This document shows positions 16,187 to 25,416 of a stretch of 64,000 nucleotides of DNA, piece after piece. This DNA is from Alphaproteobacteria bacterium. GTDB lineage: Bacteria > Pseudomonadota > Alphaproteobacteria > RF32 > CAG-239. The notes below the pieces were generated by a model. The model saw only the letters and a program-made list of their open reading frames with translations. It was not told the DNA's origin and did no database searches. Every line of letters starts with the position of its first letter. Position 1 is the stretch's first letter. The position numbers were made by a program, and so were the translations under genes. Where the stretch lies: positions 1 through 64,000 of the forward strand of contig CAAFZY010000035.1 of the NCBI GenBank assembly GCA_900767645.1, given 5' to 3'.

Positions 16187-17665
16187 TTAATACAGGCATA
16201 AACTATTTTCTATTATTTTATCATAATAAGACTGTTCATTTGCATCATCATCTGAAGAGCCATATTTATACTGGTACTGCATAGCATTAGACTTAGCCGT
16301 TTCTAGTAAATTAAAAAGCTCTAAAAACTTTTTTCTCCCATTATATCTTCTTATATCAGACTTTAATATATCATCTTTATATTTCAGGACATTATCTATA
16401 TAAATGTAAAACTCTTTATATGTTGCAAAATTGTCCTTCCCGACATTCCAGCTATTTACCTCCTGATGATAATTTTTTTCAAAACTATTATACTCAAGGT
16501 AACCATCAAGATTATATGCTCTCCGTGAAAGATCTTTAATGCTTAACATATTTTGCCTTGTATTCAAACCATATGATGAATCTGCAAACGGATGATTTGT
16601 ATCTAAAGTAAGTTTATCATTGTATTTTGAACAAAGCTTATAGATAAGATATTCAGCCATTATTTTTTTGTTAATTTTGTTTGAAAGACATACAAACTCA
16701 TTGCAAACATTTATTAACTCTCTATATGTAAGCTTTCCTTTATATGCATACTTTGTTATATTTTCAATAACCGTATTGTAACCATTAAAACCATCAGTAT
16801 CTTCTATAACCTTCTTTTTAATTATATTTTTTAATTTAGTTTTAGATATATGAGTTTCTACTATTTTTTTATAATATTTTTCATCCGATGTGGGAAAAAG
16901 ATAATTTTCTGTAATAAATTTTCTCATATAATACTCAGAATTTTTAATATCGCCGTATGTTGACTGCACTGCCTGCACTAAAGCTTCGTTATTAACCGGC
17001 AATATTACATACAAATTATCTAAATCAAAAAAATGTTTTATAATTTCTAATGTTTTTAAAGCATAATCTGGACGACATCTATCTAGTTCATCAATGATAA
17101 TTATTAACGGTTTAATACGGTTATTCACCAATATTTTAGCCAATTCTTTTTTAAATTCTTTCACTTCATCTTTTGTTTCTAAAAAGCTTTTACATAATTT
17201 TTCTAAATTATTTTCTATTCCTATTGAAAAAAATTTTAAATTAACTCCTACCTGTATACTAGATGATAACAATATCTTTTTGGCAACATTTGTAACCTTT
17301 TCTTTTAAAGTTGTTATGCTACTGTTTACAGATGGCCTTAAATGCATTGTAAAATAATTCAAAATTTCTTTTGCAATAAAGCAAAACGGTGAAGGCTGAT
17401 AATCGTTTTCCCACGCACTTATATATATACAATGGTATCCATTCTTTTTAGCATGTTCACAAAATCTACTAAAAAAGTATGTTTTTCCCATTCCGTAAGA
17501 AGCCTCGACAGATAAAACATACGGATATTCATCATCTTCTATTTTTTTCAATAAATTATTGGCTAATTCAAGTGTCCCAGGAATAGCATCTTTCCATAAA
17601 TTTTGTGTTTCAGCTTTAAAATCTTCTTCCGTTAAATTATATATATTAGCAAAGTCTTTTGGCAT
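16187..17665 (-). CDS. KAP-family P-loop NTPase
   Basis: About 492 residues. Walker A ASYGMGKT, Walker B LIIIIDELDRCRPDYALKTL and ILPVNNEALVQAV are typical KAP NTPase motifs (STAND-like; many are membrane associated or linked to anti-phage systems). A weakly hydrophobic region (KILLSSSIQVGVNLKFFSIG) sits between the motifs, where KAP proteins often carry membrane helices. I chose the ATG at 17663-17665, which lies eight bases after GGAG; an ATG two codons earlier is too close to it. The effector domain, if any, in the C-terminal half is not recognised. Confidence 0.8.
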   Translation of the reverse strand: MPKDFANIYNLTEEDFKAETQNLWKDAIPGTLELANNLLKKIEDDEYPYVLSVEASYGMGKTYFFSRFCEHAKKNGYHCIYISAWENDYQPSPFCFIAKEILNYFTMHLRPSVNSSITTLKEKVTNVAKKILLSSSIQVGVNLKFFSIGIENNLEKLCKSFLETKDEVKEFKKELAKILVNNRIKPLIIIIDELDRCRPDYALKTLEIIKHFFDLDNLYVILPVNNEALVQAVQSTYGDIKNSEYYMRKFITENYLFPTSDEKYYKKIVETHISKTKLKNIIKKKVIEDTDGFNGYNTVIENITKYAYKGKLTYRELINVCNEFVCLSNKINKKIMAEYLIYKLCSKYNDKLTLDTNHPFADSSYGLNTRQNMLSIKDLSRRAYNLDGYLEYNSFEKNYHQEVNSWNVGKDNFATYKEFYIYIDNVLKYKDDILKSDIRRYNGRKKFLELFNLLETAKSNAMQYQYKYGSSDDDANEQSYYDKIIENSLCLY

Positions 17666-17866
17666 ATTCATTTCTCCGACTAATTTCTTTTTTAAGAGTA
17701 TTATCACGTGTAATAATGAAAAACAAGTGTTTTAAAAAGCGTACGTCAGGATTCAACAGTAAGCATTACCCCCTAATCATAATTTTATTTGCTTGAAAAT
17801 TGGTGGAATTTTACGTAGCATACATTTAATCTGCTTATTTATCAACCAGATATAAGGTATCGCCGC

Positions 17867-18019
17867 ATGAAAAAAGCTTTAGTCGCGTTATTTTTACTAC
17901 TATTTGCCATTCCGGCTTTAGCTTCAGACAGCGCCACCGTTGTGATGAACATTAAAACATATATTTACCATAAACCAACCTGCACTATAGATTTGGTGCA
18001 TTACAGACTTTGCCTCTAA
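17867..18019 (+). pseudogene. Truncated secreted protein
   Basis: 50 codons: a clear signal peptide MKKALVALFLLLFAIPALA, cleavage after ALA, then VMNIKTYIYHKPTC and an early stop. The NxKTxxYHKPTC start is recognisable as a periplasmic Cys-protein motif whose remainder is missing, so the gene is probably broken. The rest of 17.7-18.26 kb contains nothing else I can support. Confidence 0.4.
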
Positions 18020-18263
18020 ACCTATTGCAAATGCTTGAAGTAAACACAAAACAAAAAATATTTCTAGTATAACCATGCTTTAATCCTTTATTTGAATTTG
18101 AACATATGATGAGTTTATTACTACTATAAAAAAATATAAGGCGCAATTGTTTTTATTGCCCAATTTTGTTATAAAACACCCTACAATTACCGAATTGTCT
18201 TTTTCTAATAAAATATATATTAAATCTGAAATCGCTCACATAGGGTAAGAAAATAAGCTCTAA

Positions 18264-18307
18264 AAAATATTGAAAAGGCGGCATACCGCCCTTCCAATAT
18301 TTTGTTT
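18264..18307 (-). terminator. Terminator of the unknown gene at 18.4 kb
   Basis: AAAATATTG...AAGGCGG-CATA-CCGCCCTT...CAATATTTT; read on the minus strand the stem ends in a T6 run. Confidence 0.7.
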
Positions 18308-18432
18308 ATATATAATACATTAAGAAAATATTTTTCCAGCAGTCTTAAAAAGTTTTCCAACATGATAAAACCAATTTTTTTGGTGAATAATACGTTCTTT
18401 ATGATAATTTCCTGTCACCACTTCTTTTTTAG

Positions 18433-19241
18433 TCATTTTAGAATACGTTTCCAATTTTCATCAAAAACGTATGTCGCATTATCTAGAGATGTACTTTCCA
18501 ATATGGAAAGATGTTCTTCTTGATATGTATAAACCGTGTAATTTCTAAAATACGAAGCTCCAACATAAACGGCTGAAGGATGTTGAGACATAAGATAATC
18601 GTGCCTTGTTGCAATAAATTGTTGCTCTCTTTTGTTTTTTTATAAAAATTCGGGCAGACATCTATAATTGATAAATTTTTTCCTTCAAATTTATGTCCTT
18701 GCGGAAAGATTATCCATGGTAATCTCTTTACAATTTGAACGTTGTCAACACTATCTGTTACCACGCAGGAACCAAAAACTTCCAAAAACATATTAACAAC
18801 ATGCAAGAGCCTTTTGGCATCAGTTTTTTTAATTGGCTCAGAAATCACGCATTTCTTATTTTTTGAATATATCATTATCTCCAAAGGAGGCAGTTCTTCC
18901 GTAACAGGATAACATTTTCTGTAAATATCACAAAATCTACCTTGTTCTTCACCATTCCATAATGTCCACGTCCAATATATTGTATTAACATATCGTTTTT
19001 CTTTAGGTCTGTCTTTATGCACTACATGTTTTCCATTCAGATTGTAATCTGTGAATCGTCCTAGCTCACATGGCACAACATTATCCCCATTCTCTATTGG
19101 AAGAGAAAAACCTACTTTTTTTAGCATATCATCAGAAATATTTGGTTCAGATGTAACAATGACACTATTCGCTTTAATATTGGCAATTTCTTTAAGAAAA
19201 GAACTACTGCTTCGTTTATATTTTTTATTTATAAAAATCAT
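18433..19241 (-). pseudogene. Unknown island protein, frameshifted in an A7 tract
   Basis: The frame from the ATG at 19239-19241 (GAGG eight bases before) gives about 200 residues ending VCPNFYKK, then an implausible tail to 18483. A third frame gives a well-formed continuation, NKREQQFIATRHDYLMSQHP...NWKRILK, ending at 18433 just before a terminator. One extra A in the A7 tract (T7 at 18635-18641 on the plus strand) joins them into about 269 residues. No known domain; conserved-looking segments include YWTWTLWNGEEQGRFCD and LPWIIFPQGHKFEG. It could be off-phase, dying or a sequencing error. Confidence 0.6.
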
Positions 19242-19283
19242 ATTTTTTACCTCTTTTTACTAAATTAATGTTGTTAAAAATAT

Positions 19284-19392
19284 GAAACTTTATACTTGAC
19301 TAAATTGCAAAATGCTATAATAGTATTTTTTGTAAAAGATTCAGAAGCATAAAGTTTCTACTTGCGGTTTTGGAGTCGTTATCTCCATTGCC
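19284..19392 (+). promoter_or_regulatory. Promoter-like region with inverted repeat and hairpin
   Basis: TATAAT at 19316-19321, with TTGACT 14 bp upstream (short spacing), lies between a 10-bp inverted repeat GAAACTTTAT (19284-19293) / ATAAAGTTTC (19349-19358). A hairpin TGCGG..GGAG-TCGTTAT-CTCC..CCGCA follows (19363-19395) before T-rich sequence. No gene with a start codon follows; an open frame here (VVISIAAFILIYNN) lacks a start. It may be a small RNA or a remnant. Apart from repeat copy 2, I see nothing else in 19264-19818. Confidence 0.3.
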
Positions 19393-19583
19393 GCATTTAT
19401 TTTAATTTACAACAATATCTCGTCAAGTTTTAAAGACTATTTGTTCACAATTTGTTCGAATTTTACAAATAAAAAAATACTCAGAATTCCTTTACAAAAG
19501 GCCATTTTATTATTTTTAAGTATTGCTGTTAAAATCAACCTCTGGTTTTTGACACCCATAAGTTAAAAACAATCAAAATTTTG

Positions 19584-19775
19584 GCTCGAGAACCGTGAAT
19601 TCACCCCAGCCAGACTGGACAGAGGTTAGATTTTGAGGCCTAGCCTCTTGTTTTTTAAGGATATTTTGCGGTTCGCAGAAGGCGTTTTTTGAAATCATCT
19701 TCGAACTGGTGTCATCAAAAATATGACACAATCAAGATGTTATGATATTTATGCCTATTTCTGAAGGCGCCATAT
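19584..19775. repeat. Long dispersed repeat, copy 2 (internal deletion)
   Basis: Same orientation as copy 1 at 9510-9930, with the two conserved blocks directly joined at GCGTTTTTTG/AAATCATCTT. Minus-strand translation again gives CEPQ/REPQNILKKQ and SVQSGWGEFTVLEP. Confidence 0.75.
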
Positions 19776-19818
19776 AGTTTCCTATTATTTACCCAAATTA
19801 AATGAAAATTTGAAACGT

Positions 19819-20628
19819 TTAGTGACAAGGAAAAATTTCTTGTGTTGCTTGAACAATTAGCGGCCCCACCTGTTCTTCAGTTGAATTTTGCGAAATATTA
19901 TTTATTTCTCTTTCAAGATATTCATTTATTTTTCCTATATCATTCATAAGTTTAGCCGTATCTTTCAAATGCTTCCAATGGTCAACATTGCAAACTTTTC
20001 CCTCTTCATACAATGAAACTATAACATGATGAATGACTCCTATGTAGTTTCGATAATATTCCAATTCTTTATCAGACGGGTTAAATGGCCAAGACAAAAT
20101 TACCTTTCCCCAACTACTACCTTTTGCATGAGTTTTAGCATCTAATATAGAATCATGGCGATCTATTTTCTTGCAAATTGATATTGCATTATTCAAGCCA
20201 TTTACAGATAATATGGGATACGTAGTATCGTAGTTGTTATAGAATTTATATCCGATAATTGCCAAAATAAAAACTAAAGAATAAATAAGAGCTTGAAAGC
20301 GCTCAAATTTAAGCCTTAAAATTGATTTTCTACAATCCTTATCCAACTTATTAATTAGTAAAGGTTTTAAGTAATCAGCACACACTGTTGCTTCAATTTC
20401 ATTAAGAGCATCGCAGAAGTTGTTTATAATATTAATCATCTCTTCTTTAGAAGTTTTGTCCTTAAGCCCTTTATATATAAAATCATTTACAAAATCTGTA
20501 ACCCTCTCTTTGCTTTTTGAAATAACCTCATTTAGCTTTTCTTTATCAAGCGTTTTATCCTTCAATAGTTCTTTTTCAGATAAAATTATATTCACTCTTT
20601 CTATTATCTCTTTTAATTCTTCATCCAT
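19819..20628 (-). CDS. Hypothetical single-pass membrane protein
   Basis: 269 residues. The N-terminal ~120 residues are charged and helical (LKEIIERVNIILSEKELLKD), followed by one membrane helix (ALIYSLVFILAIIGYKFY) and a likely periplasmic C-terminal domain. The ATG follows AAGGA; a longer reading upstream is unlikely. It begins 39 bp after a multi-pass membrane protein on the same strand, so the two form an operon. No family recognised. Confidence 0.6.
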   Translation of the reverse strand: MDEELKEIIERVNIILSEKELLKDKTLDKEKLNEVISKSKERVTDFVNDFIYKGLKDKTSKEEMINIINNFCDALNEIEATVCADYLKPLLINKLDKDCRKSILRLKFERFQALIYSLVFILAIIGYKFYNNYDTTYPILSVNGLNNAISICKKIDRHDSILDAKTHAKGSSWGKVILSWPFNPSDKELEYYRNYIGVIHHVIVSLYEEGKVCNVDHWKHLKDTAKLMNDIGKINEYLEREINNISQNSTEEQVGPLIVQATQEIFPCH

Positions 20629-20667
20629 GTTCTTTTCCTTACACTTATTAATCAATCTATTTCTTAA

Positions 20668-21975
20668 TTATAGTGCATTTGCTTTTAAAAAATACTTATT
20701 TTCACCTTCTTTAACCATTTCAATACCTGCTTCATCCAAAAATTCACAAATATCCTTAAAGGTAAGTATGTTATCCCATTTATTATCCCATTTTACATCT
20801 TCAACAGGAATTCCTTGTTCTTCTGCCACTTGTGATATTATAAGAAGTTTTCCAATGCTTTCTAATTCAGAATATATAGTAGTCAGTATATATATTTTAC
20901 TATTTGCGTTGCTAGATATTATATTTTCAACATCTTCTATAGTATAATTATGCTTTGATAAATTATTCTTTAATTGTTTTATTTCACTTGAAAAATATTG
21001 TGTAAAATCATTGGGATATTTATTCATCATATATCCTTCTTTTTGACATACTTCTTTGTAACCTTTTGTATGTCTATATATAAAACCAACTGATGCCCCT
21101 ATTTTTTCTTGTTGCTCCTCTGTATATTCTTCAAGAAACGAATATGTTGTTTTATTATTTTCAGCATTAGGCAAAATACCAATTAATACAAAACCAATTA
21201 TTACAATTGCAATTTCTCTTAAATTAATTGTAAATTTAACTGTTTCATTATTATGAGATATATTGTACTCATTGATTTTTTTCTGTACAATTACTAAAAA
21301 CCATACTGATACAGCAAATAAAACGAGCGATAACAGAAGTAAAATAACCAAATAAGTAGTATTGTCTATTTTATCCATAGATATAAAAATAAAATTTGAA
21401 CCGATTTGGGATATTAAATATCCTATACCAAGATATTGTAGTTTGATATTAGAATTTATTGATTTGTTAATCTTGGAAAATAAAGATGGAGCGGTTAAAT
21501 GTATCAACCATCCTCTAACAAAAGGAGAGACATCATCTTTTGTTGTTACTTGATATTTTTCCCAATGCTTATATCCCCAATAAAGAGCATAAAATCCAAG
21601 TGATAATACTATGCAAAGAATAAATTTTGTTATTGATATAGAATCATATGATACAACTTTATTTAAATCTGCATTCTTGTGATTTTCAATATAATTATGT
21701 AAATATTTCTTATAATGAGTATTCGCCACAAAACCTGCAATTAGGTGTGAAATTAACAAAGAAATCAGATATGCATTATCAGTTCCCAACAATGGCGTGA
21801 ATACATAAGTTAATATTAGTGATGCATAAAGGAAAATAAAAAAATGTACGTACAATCTTTTATAAAAGAAATATAGAGATGAAAATAAAAATGCCCAAAT
21901 ATTAAAAATTGAATTATATTTTTTACTATCTTTTAATTCTTCTTGATATTTTTTCACATAACCAAGTGTATCCAT
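20668..21975 (-). CDS. Multi-pass membrane protein, DUF2628/DUF4234-like
   Basis: 435 residues. The N-terminus NIWAFLFSSLYFFYKRLYVH is the DUF2628-type pattern; SITKFILCIVLSLGFYALYW resembles DUF4234. At least six or seven membrane helices occupy residues 25-265. The C-terminal ~150 residues are soluble and acidic. RBS CGGAGAA precedes the ATG. Function unknown; with its downstream partner it forms a two-gene membrane module at the right end of the island. Confidence 0.65.
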   Translation of the reverse strand: MDTLGYVKKYQEELKDSKKYNSIFNIWAFLFSSLYFFYKRLYVHFFIFLYASLILTYVFTPLLGTDNAYLISLLISHLIAGFVANTHYKKYLHNYIENHKNADLNKVVSYDSISITKFILCIVLSLGFYALYWGYKHWEKYQVTTKDDVSPFVRGWLIHLTAPSLFSKINKSINSNIKLQYLGIGYLISQIGSNFIFISMDKIDNTTYLVILLLLSLVLFAVSVWFLVIVQKKINEYNISHNNETVKFTINLREIAIVIIGFVLIGILPNAENNKTTYSFLEEYTEEQQEKIGASVGFIYRHTKGYKEVCQKEGYMMNKYPNDFTQYFSSEIKQLKNNLSKHNYTIEDVENIISSNANSKIYILTTIYSELESIGKLLIISQVAEEQGIPVEDVKWDNKWDNILTFKDICEFLDEAGIEMVKEGENKYFLKANAL

Positions 21976-22058
21976 AGTAAATTCTCCGTGTTTATTATAT
22001 ATCTACAATAAAGATTATAATAAAACATTTTAATTTAATATCAACTAAAAATTTCAAA

Positions 22059-22190
22059 TCAGAAAACCAAAGCCAATTCAATCACTTTAACGCCTTTTCC
22101 TTTGGCGGCTTTACAGAACTCATAGGCTTTGCCATCGGCAGTTGTTTTGCAGCCTTTGCGACGGATAATACAAAAAAAACATCAAATTTG
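22059..22190 (-). pseudogene. 3' fragment of an unknown gene
   Basis: In-frame RRKGCKTTADGKAYEFCKAA followed by KGKGVKVIELALVF and a stop; no start codon or RBS within the open stretch. The GC content is higher than the island's, so it may mark the right boundary. Confidence 0.35.
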
Positions 22191-22191
22191 A

Positions 22192-22671
22192 TTATATAAT
22201 AAAATCACACGTACTGAAAAGACATTGGTTATAGTTTGAGCCATCTTCATTTACGCATTCTGCCATACATGCATCTTCGCGCCTACGCAAATCAGAAAAA
22301 TATAACGTGGCAATGGCAATTAATATCCATGCCGCAACATTAATTGCTATACGATTATTACAGGTTTTATTTTTAACGCTGTCAAAGCACTGAAAAGCCA
22401 CAACAAATGGCATAATCAGCAAATAAAGTTTTGAGCCGTATGCTAAAATTGCACTGATTACCCATAAAATGTATTTTATTATATATTCGCACACCCATTC
22501 CAAAAGCTCTGATTTGTTAAATACCACGACGCATATAAACAATAAAACAAATACCACAACCAAGGCAATCAATGCATCAAAAACCACATGATTTAAGACC
22601 TTACTGATAAAATTACATTTATCAATTTTATGAGGGTATTTAATTTGAATGTAATCATATATCTTTAGCAT
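22192..22671 (-). CDS. Hypothetical membrane protein with Cys-rich tail
   Basis: 159 residues: membrane helices around 30-55 (VVFDALIALVVVFVLLFICV), 63-95 and 105-122, then a tail CMAECVNEDGSNYNQCLFSTC carrying four cysteines, probably extracytoplasmic. Its ATG overlaps the end of the nucleotidyltransferase gene, so the two are co-translated. No family recognised. Confidence 0.6.
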   Translation of the reverse strand: MLKIYDYIQIKYPHKIDKCNFISKVLNHVVFDALIALVVVFVLLFICVVVFNKSELLEWVCEYIIKYILWVISAILAYGSKLYLLIMPFVVAFQCFDSVKNKTCNNRIAINVAAWILIAIATLYFSDLRRREDACMAECVNEDGSNYNQCLFSTCDFII

Positions 22672-23465
22672 TTTTCATATCCCTTAACACCTAAACAGCT
22701 TTGCAAATACGCATCAAACGGCGCCATATCCCTTTTGCGCTTATTAAATTCCGGATACGGTTTAGCGAGTTCCTGTTTGAAAAATTCATCAAAAAGCGGA
22801 ATATGCAAAACTTTTTCTTTTTCAGCCCCCGCGGATTTAATGGCAATAACTTCATTGAGCTTGGTAATCACATCTTGCGGCAACAAAACGGACAAATCCG
22901 CAACCGTCTCAACCATTTTCAGCGGCGGAATTTTATCAAACTCGCACACATATTTGGCATTAAGCAGTCCGCGCATGGAGTACAGATATTTTTTATAAGT
23001 AATTTCTTTTCCTTCTTTGATGTTAAGATTATAATTATTTTTAAACAGCGAAAAATAATGATAAAAAAGCTTTTCTTGGCTAAAGTTTTTATTTACATAA
23101 GCTTTAAGCTCAATATCCGTACTGCCTAAATAAACTATCGGCGAATTAAGCCACTCAATCGCCGTAGGGTTTGAAGTTGACAACAATTTAAGATATTTAA
23201 AAATATCAAACCCGCACATATCAAGCAATGAGCCTTTAACCTCATGCGGCTGAAAATTTTCATCATAAGCAAGGGTGATAACTTCTTCAGGCTTATCAAG
23301 TTTTATATACTCAGCAAGCGGGCGGCAAAAAACAAAGCGCACATCATAATCGCTGTCTTTGCTGCTCATGCCCCACGCGCGGCTGCCGTTTTCAATCGCA
23401 AACAAAACAGTAACATTCTGTTCTTTCTCAACATTTTTCAACAGCTCAACAATCTTTTCCCGCAT
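22665..23465 (-). CDS. RlaP-type (DNA polymerase beta superfamily) nucleotidyltransferase
   Basis: 266 residues. ENGSRAWGMSSKDSDYDVRF (26-45) is the GSxxxG...DxD nucleotidyltransferase motif of the PF10127/YcgL-like family, and EWLNSPIVY and KYLYSMRGLLNAKYV are typical of it. Some members neighbour RNA ligases, though rtcB here is 11 kb away. The reaction is probably nucleotide transfer to an unknown acceptor. It is upstream of and overlaps a small membrane protein gene. Confidence 0.8.
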   Translation of the reverse strand: MREKIVELLKNVEKEQNVTVLFAIENGSRAWGMSSKDSDYDVRFVFCRPLAEYIKLDKPEEVITLAYDENFQPHEVKGSLLDMCGFDIFKYLKLLSTSNPTAIEWLNSPIVYLGSTDIELKAYVNKNFSQEKLFYHYFSLFKNNYNLNIKEGKEITYKKYLYSMRGLLNAKYVCEFDKIPPLKMVETVADLSVLLPQDVITKLNEVIAIKSAGAEKEKVLHIPLFDEFFKQELAKPYPEFNKRKRDMAPFDAYLQSCLGVKGYEKC

Positions 23466-23644
23466 ATCTTCCTCTTATGTTTTAGTGTTAAGCAAATCTA
23501 TCCAATACGGCATAACGTATCAAATACTACTTGCTTTGCGCCTATATGGTTTATATGTAAAATTTAATTTATCATACCTAAAGCATAGCAAAATACAAGC
23601 AATAATTTAACTTATATACTTTTATTCATTAAATGAAACAAAAG

Positions 23645-24241
23645 TTAATACCCGCGGTCGGGAGGAAGTTCAACACCTTCATAAAGGTGTTTTTCGGGGC
23701 TGTATGTAATGTGCACATAATCGCAATTATCCATACGTTGCACTTTATAATTAAACAGATTTTCAATCAGAGCCGTAACGGCGTGTCCGTGCGAGGCAAT
23801 CCCGATAACCCGATTTGAGCAATTTTCTGCAATATCTTCAAGTGCTGCCTTTAAGCGCATACTAACCTGCAACAGGCTCTCGCCTTGCGGAAACGGAATG
23901 GAAATATCTTCATACGAGCGACGGTAATCGGGGCATAACTCTTCCCGCTCAAGAGCATAAAGTCCGTTCAAAATACCATAATCAACCTCACGCAGGCGGG
24001 AGTCAAACTTAACCGGAACTTTTAATATTTGCGCCACAATTTCAGCGGTTTGTTTGGCGCGTAACAAATCAGAGCTTACTATCAGCTTAATTTTTTTATC
24101 GGCAAGCTTTTGAGCCAACACTCGCGCCTGCTCTTGTCCGTTTATGGTTAAAGGCACCGGATATTCGCTCTGCCCTTGCGGGCGACCTTCCGCGTTCCAA
24201 ATAGTCTGTCCGTGACGAAATATGTAAAAATGCTTTTTCAT
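23645..24241 (-). CDS. Histidine phosphatase family protein
   Basis: 198 residues of the phosphoglycerate-mutase-like superfamily: FRHGQTIWN (8-16, phosphohistidine His10), SSDLLRAKQTAE, REVDYGILNG and the second catalytic His in IASHGHAVTALI. Length and motifs fit CobC/GpmB-like phosphatases; substrate unknown. It is monocistronic and related to the N-terminal half of the fusion at 45132. Confidence 0.9.
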   Translation of the reverse strand: MKKHFYIFRHGQTIWNAEGRPQGQSEYPVPLTINGQEQARVLAQKLADKKIKLIVSSDLLRAKQTAEIVAQILKVPVKFDSRLREVDYGILNGLYALEREELCPDYRRSYEDISIPFPQGESLLQVSMRLKAALEDIAENCSNRVIGIASHGHAVTALIENLFNYKVQRMDNCDYVHITYSPEKHLYEGVELPPDRGY

Positions 24242-24319
24242 GCCCTAACCCTTCGCATAAAAAACATTTACAAATAATCGCTTAAAATTTAATTAAAAAC
24301 ATCTGACTATTTATTAAAA

Positions 24320-25267
24320 CTAATAGTCATGAAATGCCTGAATATGGAAATATTGCAAAGGTTTAGAAACCGGCTTATAGCGCTGCTCCTGCTCTATCAA
24401 CCCAATTTCAGTTAAAAACATACCGCGGTATTTTTCGGGGATATTCAGCTTGCGTAATTGCAACTCCCAAAAATGTTGCATATCAGACATATTGCCTTTA
24501 AGATAACCGTTAACATCGTTAAGGTTATTGCGCTTGGCAGAGGCAATACTTTTGGCAACAATTTCCGTACGCATTTTGATAAGCTCTTTATCTTTGCTGT
24601 GCTCTTGCGCGTAACAATAGGCTCCGGGCAAAAGCCCGCGGGTTAAATAGAGCGGAATATTAAAGCCTTTGGTTTGGGTCGGCGAAATTCCGGGTCGTTG
24701 TGCAAACGGTTGCACATCAATAATATATGCCTGCCTATCGCGACTTGAATACAGCAAATTTCCGGTATTGGTAAACAAGCCCAAAGAGCAAATATCAACC
24801 GAATGACGACGCGATGAAAGATAATGTAAATCATCATACAAAATATCAAAAGACTCATCGGGCATATCCGCAATTTTTTCTGACCACGTGCGGGTTTTAA
24901 TTAAAGCCTCTTCATTATCCAAAAACGGCAACCCAGGTTTATTAATTTCTATTGAAAAGCCGGGAGAATAGCGGTTAATAATCAAAATCGTATCGCCGCC
25001 ACGTATATCCGGATGGTTCCAATAGGCAATCGGTTGTGCAAAATTACGTCCGGCAAAAATATCTTCTTGCGGCTTAAACGGATAACGCTTTAAATAATCA
25101 ACCAAAACCGAAACCGCCGGTGCATCTTGACTGACCTGCACCGTAAAATCCGGATTAGTATCAATTTTATAAACTTTTACTTCTTCGCCCTCACCCAAAC
25201 AGCGGTCGCATATAGCGGTGATTACCTCGCTGACAAGCGGCAAATTATAGTGATATGTATCTTCCAT
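24320..25267 (-). CDS. Hypothetical cytosolic protein
   Basis: 315 residues, no signal peptide or membrane helix, no family recognised. Distinct stretches include DICSLGLFTNTGNLLYSSRD and IPLYLTRGLLPGAYCYAQEH. A good RBS (TGGAGG) precedes the ATG, and codon use resembles that of the core genes. It lies 78 bp from the phosphatase gene on the same strand. Confidence 0.6.
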   Translation of the reverse strand: MEDTYHYNLPLVSEVITAICDRCLGEGEEVKVYKIDTNPDFTVQVSQDAPAVSVLVDYLKRYPFKPQEDIFAGRNFAQPIAYWNHPDIRGGDTILIINRYSPGFSIEINKPGLPFLDNEEALIKTRTWSEKIADMPDESFDILYDDLHYLSSRRHSVDICSLGLFTNTGNLLYSSRDRQAYIIDVQPFAQRPGISPTQTKGFNIPLYLTRGLLPGAYCYAQEHSKDKELIKMRTEIVAKSIASAKRNNLNDVNGYLKGNMSDMQHFWELQLRKLNIPEKYRGMFLTEIGLIEQEQRYKPVSKPLQYFHIQAFHDY

Positions 25268-25364
25268 AAATCCTCCAATTTGCCAAAAGAATATATTTTT
25301 TGAAAACTTTTGTCAAGCTGTTATTGTGAATATTGGTATGACGCATATATAATGCTTGCAATTT

Positions 25365-25394
25365 TTGACAAAAGAGAGTATAAGTGGCTTTATA
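25365..25394 (+). promoter_or_regulatory. Promoter of the macro-domain gene
   Basis: TTGACA, 18 bp, TTTATA (or TATACA two bases later), ending 23 bp before the start codon. Confidence 0.45.
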
Positions 25395-25416
25395 CAAGTT
25401 TTATTTTTAAATTATC

